The translations under genes were made by a program, and so were the position numbers. A DNA stretch of 5,590 nt from Deltaproteobacteria bacterium (lineage in GTDB: Bacteria > Desulfobacterota > Desulfobulbia > Desulfobulbales > BM004). This document shows positions 1 through 5,590 of the stretch, one piece after another (the stretch's first letter is position 1; each line of letters starts with the position of its first letter). The notes beneath the pieces are model-generated. The model did not search any database. It was not told where the DNA came from and was given only the letters and a program-made list of their open reading frames with translations. Where the stretch lies: positions 1 through 5,590 of the forward strand of contig JAFDBU010000080.1 in assembly GCA_019313095.1 (NCBI GenBank), read 5' to 3'.

Positions 1-420
1 CATTCGCAGCCCCGGTGTCGTTTTTCTGGTGTCAAGGATCCTGACTGGCAGGGGTTTGACCTTTTCCACAAACCGGGCAGTGAAAGTGGCAATACCGCAG
101 AGACGCTGCACAAGGTTCAGGGCAACCCTTTCCGCCTTCAGGAGATCAAGTACCGGACCCTTTACTGTCAACAGTATGTCTCCAGGTGAAGCCGATGATT
201 TATCCTTGCATGCCTGCGTGATCTCAATCGCCTGATTCTGGGTTTTGAAAACCAGAGGTGCAACGGTTTCCATGCCGCAGACCACAAATGAACCCTTGGC
301 TATAAATTCTGCAGTTTCAATCTGATCTTCCGCCAGGGTAGCCTCACTGGTAAGGTCACTGCTGCCGATGTCCTCACGCAGAAATCTTGCTATACTTTTT
401 TTGAGTACGTTTACATCCAT
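1..420 (-). CDS. nadC: Quinolinate phosphoribosyltransferase (nicotinate-nucleotide pyrophosphorylase), N-terminal half, cut by the window edge
   Basis: NadC is a cytoplasmic enzyme of de novo NAD synthesis. It converts quinolinate and PRPP to nicotinate mononucleotide, CO2 and pyrophosphate. I translated the minus strand from the ATG at 418-420 and found 140 codons open to the left edge; the family is usually about 280 residues, so half is missing. Visible hallmarks are the N-terminal LREDIGSSDLTSEATL (residues 14-29), ERVALNLVQRLCGIAT (97-112), and the active-site stretch ILDTRKTTPGLR (128-139). In known NadC structures the Arg and Lys of the DTRKT motif contact quinolinate and PRPP. The start lies two bases after the valS stop (TAA-AC-ATG). 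I see no good Shine-Dalgarno: a GGAG inside the valS end lies about 23 bases upstream, too far. Translation therefore probably depends on coupling to valS. No frameshift or stop is seen in the visible part. Confidence 0.95.
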   Translation of the reverse strand, partial: MDVNVLKKSIARFLREDIGSSDLTSEATLAEDQIETAEFIAKGSFVVCGMETVAPLVFKTQNQAIEITQACKDKSSASPGDILLTVKGPVLDLLKAERVALNLVQRLCGIATFTARFVEKVKPLPVRILDTRKTTPGLRM

Positions 421-422
421 GT

Positions 423-3104
423 TTATTTCAAAGATTTTAAGCGCTCCATACTCTCACGAATCTTCATCAGCTTGGCGCTTAAGGTCTCCTGTTTTTCCCT
501 TTCGCCGGTAACAACCTCGGAAGGTGCATTAGCCAAGAATCTGCTGTTGCCCAGCTTGCCTTGCACCTTGTCGAGCTGCTGGGAGACCTTGCCCAATTCC
601 TTTTCCAGTTTGGCAAGCTCCTGCTCAACATCCACCAGGCCCACCAGAGGCACAAAAATCTCTATCTCATTAAATATGTAGGATGCCGCACCTTTCGGCC
701 GCGCACCTTCGGCAAGAATCTGCAGTTCCTCCACCCTTGTCAGGGCCAGAATGGCCTTGCTGTTCCGTTCCAGGACTTCTGCCTTATTCTCATCGGGACA
801 TATGACTGTTGCCTTGACGTGGGCTGACGGGTGGATGCCCGACTCGCTTCTTATATTTCTCAGACCTGTTACCACACCCATAAAAAGAGCGGCGTTATCC
901 TCTGCCGCCTGGTTGTCCCAGGCTGATATTTCTTCCGGAAACGGTTCCGTCATGACACTTGAGCGTGGCCCGGGAAGCGCTGCCCAGATTTCCTCTGTGA
1001 CAAAGGGAATAACGGGATGCAGCAGCTTTATGATTATTTCCAGTACAGTAAACAGTATGGCCCTGCCGGTCGTTATAACCTCCCGCCTGTCACCATACAG
1101 GTCTCCTTTTATCCATTCCAGGTACCAATCACAGAATTCATGCCAGACAAACTGATAAAGTGCATGAGCGGCATCGTTAAAGCGGTATTCATTCAGGCCC
1201 CGGTGCACCTCGCAGATGGTCCTGTTGGTGCGGCTTAGTACCCACTGGTGTTCAAGAGCCAGGCCTTCCAGCTCAATTTCCTCAACTGCAATCGGCTTGC
1301 TGTCCCGAACATGCAGAAGGGCAAACCGCACTGCATTCCAGATCTTGTTTATAAAGTGGCGGTAGCCTTCAATCCTGTCTTCGGAAAGCCTGATATCACG
1401 CCCCTGGGCCGCAAAGGCCGTCATGGTGAAACGCAGGGCATCGGTGCCATACTTATCCATGATTAGCAAGGGATCCATGACATTGCCCTTGGATTTACTC
1501 ATCTTCTGTCCCTCGGCATCACGGACCAGGGCATGTAGGTAGACATCCTTGAAAGGAGTTTCTTTCATGAAATGTAACCCCATCATCATCATGCGTGCTA
1601 CCCAGAAAAACAGGATGTCAAAGCTGGTGATAAGTACCGAGGTCGGGTAGAAAAAGGAAAGCTCCCTGGTCTCTTCTGGCCAGCCCAGGGTGGAAAACGG
1701 CCAGAGCGCTGAGCTGAACCAGGTATCAAGTACGTCTGTCTCCTGAACCAGATTCGATCCTCTGCATTTTGGGCATTCCTCAGGATCGATGCTGCTGACG
1801 ATCATCTCACCGCAATCATCACAGGTCCAGGCAGGAATCTGGTGGCCCCACCAGATCTGCCGTGATATACACCAGTCGCGAATATTATACATCCAGTCAT
1901 AAAATGTATTTTCCCAGGTTTTGGGATAAATTTTTGTCTGGCCTTCCTTAACTGCTTCAATGGCCTTTTCAGCCATGGACTTGACCGAGACAAACCACTG
2001 TTTCGAGAGGCTTGGTTCAACAACAGTATGACAGCGGTAGCAATGCCCCACACCGTGCTGGTAGTCCTCTATCTTTTCCAACAGCCCGAGTTTTTCCAGG
2101 TCCTGCACCACCCTCTTGCGGCAGGCAAACCGGTCCATTCCAGCATAATCCCCGGCTTCTTCATTCATGATGCCGCTGTCGTCCATCACCTTGAGGGCCG
2201 GAAGATCATGCCTGCCTGCTATCTCAAAATCGTTCAGGTCATGGGCTGGGGTTACCTTCAGGGCGCCGGTGCCGAATTCTTTTTCTACGTGAGTGTCAAA
2301 AACAATGGGGATTGTCCTGTTCATCAGGGGCAGCACAACCGCCTTTTCCGGCAGTTCATTGTACCGTTCATCCGAAGGGTGGACTGCTACGGCTGTATCT
2401 CCCAGCATGGTTTCCGGCCGGGTTGTTGCCACCACGAGATATCCATCTTCGGTCGTGAAGGGATAGCGGATATGATACAGCTTTCCGTCCGTCGGCTCAT
2501 GCTCCACCTCCAGGTCGGCCAGGGCGGTATGACAGCGGGGACACCAGTTGATGATATAATCGCCCCGGTAAATCAAGCCCTCATTAAAAAGCCGGGCAAA
2601 AACCTCCCTTACAGCCCGGGACAGGCCCGTGTCCATGGTAAACCGCTCCCGGTCCCAGTCGCAGGAGCAGCCGAGACGTTTAAGCTGATTGATTATCTGG
2701 CCGCCTGATTCTTCCTTCCACTGCCAAACTCGTTCGATAAATTTCATGCGGCCGATATCATGCCGGCTGATGTTCTCAACGGCAAGCTGCCGTTCCACGA
2801 CGTTCTGGGTAGCTATGCCAGCATGGTCGGTCCCCGGTAGCCAAAGCGTATTATAGCCCTGCATCCTGCGAAAGCGGACCAGGACATCCTGCAGGGTATT
2901 ATTCAGGGCATGGCCGACATGCAGAACACCCGTAACATTTGGAGGGGGAATAACAATCGAAAATGACGGTCTGTTGTCATCCATGGTAGCCTGAAATTTT
3001 TTCTGCTGCTCCCAGTATTCATACCATTTTTTTTCAACAGCAGAAAAATCATAGGCTTTTGCCAGTTCAGCCCCTGCATTCTCTGTTTCAGATTTATGTG
3101 CCAT
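423..3104 (-). CDS. valS: Valyl-tRNA synthetase, full length (893 aa)
   Basis: ValS is a class I aminoacyl-tRNA synthetase that charges tRNA-Val with valine in the cytoplasm and hydrolyses mischarged threonine. The class I signatures are present: HVGH at residues 62-65 inside PPPNVTGVLHVGH, and KMSKS at 534-538. The CP1 editing domain is marked by TTRPETMLGDTAVAVHP (227-243) and GTGALKVTPAHDLND (278-292). DWCISRQIWWGHQIP (410-424) is typical of Val/Ile/Leu enzymes. Four CxxC pairs (C188/C191, C355/C358, C428/C431, C444/C447) probably form two zinc sites. The anticodon-binding domain follows at about 615-760. The charged, coiled-coil-like C-terminal arm at about 824-893 is characteristic of ValS and grips tRNA. 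Length is normal for bacteria. The ATG is the first usable start, since an in-frame TAA lies six codons upstream. The first 14 residues look poorly conserved, and the family match begins near KAYDFSAVEKKWYEYW. nadC follows two bases after the stop. Confidence 0.98.
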   Translation of the reverse strand: MAHKSETENAGAELAKAYDFSAVEKKWYEYWEQQKKFQATMDDNRPSFSIVIPPPNVTGVLHVGHALNNTLQDVLVRFRRMQGYNTLWLPGTDHAGIATQNVVERQLAVENISRHDIGRMKFIERVWQWKEESGGQIINQLKRLGCSCDWDRERFTMDTGLSRAVREVFARLFNEGLIYRGDYIINWCPRCHTALADLEVEHEPTDGKLYHIRYPFTTEDGYLVVATTRPETMLGDTAVAVHPSDERYNELPEKAVVLPLMNRTIPIVFDTHVEKEFGTGALKVTPAHDLNDFEIAGRHDLPALKVMDDSGIMNEEAGDYAGMDRFACRKRVVQDLEKLGLLEKIEDYQHGVGHCYRCHTVVEPSLSKQWFVSVKSMAEKAIEAVKEGQTKIYPKTWENTFYDWMYNIRDWCISRQIWWGHQIPAWTCDDCGEMIVSSIDPEECPKCRGSNLVQETDVLDTWFSSALWPFSTLGWPEETRELSFFYPTSVLITSFDILFFWVARMMMMGLHFMKETPFKDVYLHALVRDAEGQKMSKSKGNVMDPLLIMDKYGTDALRFTMTAFAAQGRDIRLSEDRIEGYRHFINKIWNAVRFALLHVRDSKPIAVEEIELEGLALEHQWVLSRTNRTICEVHRGLNEYRFNDAAHALYQFVWHEFCDWYLEWIKGDLYGDRREVITTGRAILFTVLEIIIKLLHPVIPFVTEEIWAALPGPRSSVMTEPFPEEISAWDNQAAEDNAALFMGVVTGLRNIRSESGIHPSAHVKATVICPDENKAEVLERNSKAILALTRVEELQILAEGARPKGAASYIFNEIEIFVPLVGLVDVEQELAKLEKELGKVSQQLDKVQGKLGNSRFLANAPSEVVTGEREKQETLSAKLMKIRESMERLKSLK

Positions 3105-3109
3105 TCCTT
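3105..3109 (-). promoter_or_regulatory. Purine-rich Shine-Dalgarno-like sequence directly abutting the valS ATG
   Basis: On the minus strand the bases just before the valS ATG read AAAAAGGA, so AAGGA touches the start codon with no spacer. A normal spacer is about 5-9 bases, so this is either an inefficient site or a sign that the annotated start is not the one used. It cannot belong to an earlier in-frame start, because the upstream codons run TAA CTA AAA GCG CAA AAA GGA with no ATG, GTG or TTG. A downstream alternative is a CTG at 3063-3065 (codon 14), with AGGGG at 3071-3075 five bases ahead of it. Rare CTG starts make this speculative. Confidence 0.4.
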
Positions 3110-3131
3110 TTTGCGCTTTTAGTTAAATTTA

Positions 3132-3140
3132 ATGATAACA
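3132..3140 (-). promoter_or_regulatory. Candidate extended -10 promoter element for valS-nadC
   Basis: In the 52-base AT-rich gap between dgt and valS, the minus strand carries TGTTATCAT. This fits an extended -10 (TGn plus TATCAT, five of six matches to TATAAT). The hexamer 17 bases upstream, GTAGTT, is a poor -35, as is often tolerated with extended -10 elements. Transcription would start near 3125, giving a leader of only about 20 bases, so no T-box or other riboswitch could fit. A small AT-rich inverted repeat (ATAAC/GTTAT, arms 3135-3139 and 3145-3149) overlaps it. valS could equally be co-transcribed with dgt. Confidence 0.35.
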
Positions 3141-3156
3141 TATAGTTATAAGCGAA

Positions 3157-4200
3157 CTACATGACAGCCCATGGTTTGGGCAGAAAGATTTCATGATAAA
3201 GATCCAGGGCATAACGATCCGTCATGCCGGCGACAAAATCACATACAGCACGATGATCGTCTCTGGAAGGGGAATCAGTACTAACTACTTCACGGGGCAG
3301 CCCGTTTTCAAGAAAATAATTATATAATTCCCGTACTACCTTCATTGCCTTGCGAAAATCGTCATGCACCCTGTTGGTCTCGTAGACATTTTTATAGAGA
3401 AATGCCCGCAAATCGGAAATAGCAGACATAATCTCCGGACTAATGGTCAAACGGTCCCCGCCTCCCTCCAGCGTTGTATAAATAAGATCCTTAACCATGG
3501 TATTTATTCTTTCCGAGTGCGTTCGCCCCAGCTTTTCATAGATATGCGAAGGCAGCTGTTCTTCTTTTATGATAGAAGCCCGCAATGCATCATCCACATC
3601 GTGGTTTACGTAGGCGATTATATCAGCTACCCTCACCACCCTGCCTTCCATGGTTGTCGGTAGTTCTGAAATATCCTGCGGCAGGATTTCCTTCCTGCCC
3701 TTGGAGTGCATACTGATCCCGTCCCTCACCTCGTGGTTGAGGTTCAACCCTTTTCCATCATTTTCGAGGATATCAACAACCCGAAGACTCTGGTCGTAGT
3801 GTCGGAATCCCCCCGGGTGCAGATCATTTAACACCGATTCGCCGGCATGACCGAAAGGGGTATGCCCAAGGTCATGGGCCAAAGCAATAGCCTCGGTTAA
3901 ATGACCATTGAGTTTCAGAGCCACAGCCACTGTCCGGGCAATCTGCGAGACCTCGAATACATGGGTCAGCCTGGTACGATAATGATCCCCGGCCGGTGCC
4001 AGAAAAACCTGGGTTTTATATTTCAGCCGGCGAAAAGCTTTACAGTGAATGATCCTGTCCCTGTCCCGCTGGAATGCCACCCGGATATCGCATTCCGGTT
4101 CCGGTCGCAGCCGACCTTTGCTGTTCTTGCTGAGACAGGCATGAGGAGACAGTATCTTCTCCTCGTTTTCTTCCATTTCTTCCCGGATAGTTCGAGCCAT
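3157..4200 (-). CDS. dgt: HD-domain deoxyguanosinetriphosphate triphosphohydrolase-like protein (347 aa)
   Basis: This protein belongs to the dGTPase family of HD-superfamily metal phosphohydrolases, which cleave dNTPs to deoxynucleoside and triphosphate in the cytoplasm and help tune dNTP pools. The family-typical QRDRDRIIHCKAFRRLKYKT is at residues 44-63, followed by GDHYRTRLTH (71-80). The HD metal ligands are H80, H109-D110 in AHDLGHTPFGHAGE (108-121), and D193 in VADIIAYVNHD (191-201). The length fits the short 'dGTPase-like type 2' class, not the roughly 500-residue E. coli Dgt, so substrate preference may be broader than dGTP. The ATG at 4198-4200 keeps the TIREEMEE N-terminus that I recall as typical of the family. 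An in-frame TAA lies upstream, and no clear Shine-Dalgarno is seen. Met9 (4174-4176), preceded by GGGAAGAA, is a weaker alternative start. Stop to the valS ATG is 52 bases. No key residue is missing. Confidence 0.93.
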   Translation of the reverse strand: MARTIREEMEENEEKILSPHACLSKNSKGRLRPEPECDIRVAFQRDRDRIIHCKAFRRLKYKTQVFLAPAGDHYRTRLTHVFEVSQIARTVAVALKLNGHLTEAIALAHDLGHTPFGHAGESVLNDLHPGGFRHYDQSLRVVDILENDGKGLNLNHEVRDGISMHSKGRKEILPQDISELPTTMEGRVVRVADIIAYVNHDVDDALRASIIKEEQLPSHIYEKLGRTHSERINTMVKDLIYTTLEGGGDRLTISPEIMSAISDLRAFLYKNVYETNRVHDDFRKAMKVVRELYNYFLENGLPREVVSTDSPSRDDHRAVCDFVAGMTDRYALDLYHEIFLPKPWAVM

Positions 4201-4230
4201 ATTAACGCCAGTAAATATAGATTAGACAAA

Positions 4231-4254
4231 ACTGCATTCGACAGCATTAGCAGT
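4231..4254. repeat. Short imperfect inverted and direct repeat in the glcF-dgt gap
   Basis: The arms ACTGC (4231-4235) and GCAGT (4250-4254) are perfect inverse complements around a 14-base loop. Inside it, GCATT occurs twice, at 4234-4238 and 4244-4248, exactly 10 bases apart, about one helical turn. On the minus strand the stem is followed by TTTGTC, so it could act as a weak terminator for the glcF-like gene. The helical spacing could instead suit a protein-binding site. Both arms are short enough to arise by chance. Confidence 0.25.
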
Positions 4255-4264
4255 CATGCGCTAT

Positions 4265-4293
4265 CTTTTAGCAGCAGATCATTACGAGGACAA
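4265..4293 (-). promoter_or_regulatory. Weak candidate sigma-70 promoter for dgt
   Basis: On the minus strand TTGTCC (4288-4293, four of six matches to TTGACA) is followed after exactly 17 bases by TAAAAG (4265-4270, four of six to TATAAT). Transcription would start near 4258 and give a leader of about 58 bases, which would include the inverted repeat at 4231-4254. This is the best-spaced pair I found in the gap, but matches at this level are common by chance. Confidence 0.22.
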
Positions 4294-4307
4294 GTCTTTT
4301 TGCAACT

Positions 4308-5573
4308 TTATTGCAGAAGCCCGGCAATAAATACGGCCAGATGTTCAGCCCGGCAAACATTATCTGCAGGTGCCACACTTTGCTGCCACTGTAGCAAACA
4401 GCCGGAGCAGGCAGTAAGCACAGTCCCGGCTGCAAGCAGGGAAAAATCATCCATCAGCCTTGCCTGAACCTTTGCGGCCAGATCAGGATGCGCTATCTGA
4501 AAAAGCCCGCCATGGCCACAGCATTTGGGACCATCCGGCAGTTCCTCCAGGTCAATATCCGGTAGCAGCCGGATGAGCTCACGGGGTTCCTCTGTTATGT
4601 GCAGTTTGAAACGCAGATGACAGGGATCATGGTACATGACCTTTTTGTTTGAACGGGTTGCTGCAGGTGTCAACAGTCCAGGTTCAGTTGAGAATTTCTC
4701 CAGAAAGAATATGGAAAACTCACGCAGCCGCAGTGTAAAGTCGGCAGCCCTTTCCCGCCATTCCGGTTCTTCTGCCAGAAGTTCGGCATAAGACTTGAGC
4801 TGATAATAGCATGAGGAGCAGGAGGTCAGGATGGGAAAGTCATTTTCCTCGAAGGCCATGATATTTTTTTTTGCCAGAATCTGAGCCTCATCTTTCCTGC
4901 CGGCGGCCAAAGCGGCCATGCCGCAGCATGTCTGGGTAAATGGCACGTCAGCCCTGCTACCTGTGGTCTTAGCCAGCAGAAACTGGGTAGAATCGGCAAT
5001 CCCCGGCTGCAGGTGATTGGCTAGGCAGCCGGTAAAAAAACTTACCCCGGCAGACGCTTTGCTTGTATGCTGCTTTTCGGCTGCAGAGGCTTCAGCTTTC
5101 AGTTTCTCAATATATCCAGCTTCCGGCAGCTTGAATATCTCCCGGTTGAAACCATGCAGACGCAAACGCAGACCGCTTTCCTGCGGCAGCCGTTCTCCAA
5201 GCAGTGTGTTTGCAGCAGTACCTATCCTGGTAAGATTTGCCAGGAGAGAAGGATGAGTTAGCGCCTTGCGTGATACATATTTTAGAAATGAAAGGCCTGA
5301 GAGTTTCGGCAGGTCGGAACGGGCGGAAATCACCATTTCCGGGGTGTCAAGGCCTTGCGGACACACCTCACGACAAGCACCGCACAGCAGACACTTTGAA
5401 AAAATCTCGGCATAATGCTTTGAGATTTCAGCCTTTGCTATTTTAGATTTGAGGTGCTGCTTGCCCCGCGGCGTATATACTTCATTACCAGTAGCCAAAT
5501 ACACCGGGCACACGGTATTGCAGGTGCCGCATTTGACGCAAAGGGCCTGGTCGTTCTTGCTGAGGTTATTCAT
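4308..5573 (-). CDS. glcF: GlcF-type (Fe-S)-binding oxidoreductase subunit, two 4Fe-4S motifs plus two CCG domains (421 aa)
   Basis: This is a GlcF-like iron-sulfur subunit that typically works with a FAD-linked GlcD-type dehydrogenase to pass electrons from glycolate, lactate or another 2-hydroxyacid to the quinone pool or another carrier. Two ferredoxin-type motifs lie at the N-terminus: C12-C15-C18-C22-P and C61-C64-C67-C71-P. Two cysteine-rich CCG domains follow. The first has C183 (FFTGC), CCG at 216-218, and C252/C255 (SCSSC). The second has C318 (HDPCH), CCGHGG at 351-356, and C389/C392 (CSGC). All expected cysteines are present. There is no signal peptide or membrane segment, so it should be cytoplasmic or peripheral. 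Length matches GlcF (about 400-430). The start places the first cysteine at residue 12, as usual. The Shine-Dalgarno is weak (GGGA 11 bases ahead), and the ATG overlaps the preceding gene's stop as ATGA. The symbol is by fold. CCGHGG also occurs in LutA/LldE and HdrD-like relatives, so the true substrate is unknown. Confidence 0.85.
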   Translation of the reverse strand: MNNLSKNDQALCVKCGTCNTVCPVYLATGNEVYTPRGKQHLKSKIAKAEISKHYAEIFSKCLLCGACREVCPQGLDTPEMVISARSDLPKLSGLSFLKYVSRKALTHPSLLANLTRIGTAANTLLGERLPQESGLRLRLHGFNREIFKLPEAGYIEKLKAEASAAEKQHTSKASAGVSFFTGCLANHLQPGIADSTQFLLAKTTGSRADVPFTQTCCGMAALAAGRKDEAQILAKKNIMAFEENDFPILTSCSSCYYQLKSYAELLAEEPEWRERAADFTLRLREFSIFFLEKFSTEPGLLTPAATRSNKKVMYHDPCHLRFKLHITEEPRELIRLLPDIDLEELPDGPKCCGHGGLFQIAHPDLAAKVQARLMDDFSLLAAGTVLTACSGCLLQWQQSVAPADNVCRAEHLAVFIAGLLQ

Positions 5574-5590
5574 TGATATATGTATCCCGG
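5570..5590 (-). CDS. Last six codons and stop of an upstream gene, probably a GlcD-type FAD-linked oxidase
   Basis: Reading the minus strand into the GlcF-like gene, the frame ending in the TGA at 5570-5572 gives PGYIYQ and stop. The stop overlaps the GlcF-like ATG as ATGA, the usual arrangement of coupled operon genes. GlcD-type FAD-linked oxidases typically end in a NPGKIF- or NPGK-like tail, and PG followed by hydrophobic/aromatic residues fits that. GlcD is also the expected partner immediately before GlcF. With only 18 coding bases visible this is an inference from context; the other two frames at this edge cannot be excluded. Confidence 0.45.
   Translation of the reverse strand, partial: PGYIYQ

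Larger units (their letters stand above)
4201..4307. other. Intergenic gap between the glcF-like gene and dgt
   Basis: This 107-base gap separates two genes in the same direction and is the longest non-coding stretch in the window. I see no small ORF with a convincing ribosome binding site and no tRNA. It holds a short inverted repeat, a short direct repeat and a weak candidate promoter (listed separately). No strong GC-rich hairpin with a U-tract is visible, so readthrough from the glcF-like gene into dgt is possible. Confidence 0.6.

Noticed and set aside
2028..2708. A 226-codon plus-strand open frame opposite valS.
   Set aside because: It lies wholly inside a clearly conserved valS coding sequence, its translation shows no recognisable domain, and it is cysteine- and histidine-rich as expected for an antisense shadow.
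3105..3156. Possible T-box leader controlling valS.
   Set aside because: The gap is only 52 bases and AT-rich, far too short for a T-box with specifier stem and antiterminator, and no T-box core sequence is seen.
4214..4219. TATATT on the minus strand, considered as the dgt -10 box.
   Set aside because: No acceptable -35 lies 16-19 bases upstream, and transcription would begin only a few bases before the ATG.
4298..4320. Inverted repeat TGCAA-TAAAG-TTGCA over the stop codon of the GlcF-like gene, considered as a terminator.
   Set aside because: The stem is only five AT-rich pairs, and on the minus strand it is followed by A residues rather than a T-run, so it does not look like an intrinsic terminator.
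3901..4467. A 188-codon plus-strand open frame spanning the dgt start, the gap and the end of the GlcF-like gene.
   Set aside because: Most of it is antisense to two well-supported genes, with no recognisable motif. The low-complexity serine/phenylalanine composition fits a shadow frame.
1..5590. A hidden novel system (defence island, mobile element, CRISPR, RNA gene).
   Set aside because: About 97% of the window is covered by recognisable housekeeping or metabolic genes on one strand. The gaps are 2, 52 and 107 bases, and no array, transposase, integrase or tRNA-like structure was found.

Overview
The window is a compact, single-direction stretch of bacterial chromosome. Every gene I can support lies on the minus strand, so the reading order runs from high to low coordinates. 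The order is: the tail of a probable FAD-linked oxidase (glcD-like), a GlcF-type iron-sulfur protein, an HD-domain dGTPase-like protein (dgt), valyl-tRNA synthetase (valS), and the first half of quinolinate phosphoribosyltransferase (nadC), which runs off the left edge. Open reading on the plus strand is explained as shadow of these genes.

The organism is most likely an anaerobic or facultative bacterium of intermediate GC content. The GlcF-like protein has two ferredoxin-type [4Fe-4S] motifs and two CCG cysteine domains, a form common in anaerobes that oxidise lactate, glycolate or other 2-hydroxyacids. ValS has four CxxC pairs. The short Dgt form resembles that of Desulfobacterota/Desulfuromonadia and some Firmicutes. 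I lean to the former 'Deltaproteobacteria' from recalled family resemblance only. There is no room for a T-box leader in front of valS, which weakens the Firmicutes alternative a little.

Layout: 5570-5590 holds the last six codons and stop of a gene that overlaps the next start as ATGA. 4308-5573 is the GlcF-like gene. 4201-4307 is a 107-base gap with small repeats and a weak possible promoter. 3157-4200 is dgt. 3105-3156 is a 52-base AT-rich gap with an extended -10-like element. 423-3104 is valS. 1-420 is partial nadC, starting two bases after the valS stop.

The genes form two or three transcription units rather than one pathway. The first is an oxidoreductase pair (glcD-like and glcF-like), which would pass electrons from a 2-hydroxyacid through Fe-S centres. 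The second is dgt alone, or dgt with valS. The third is valS-nadC, which looks translationally coupled. I see no mobile element, tRNA, rRNA, CRISPR array or unknown gene system. This is a housekeeping region and the findings below are modest.
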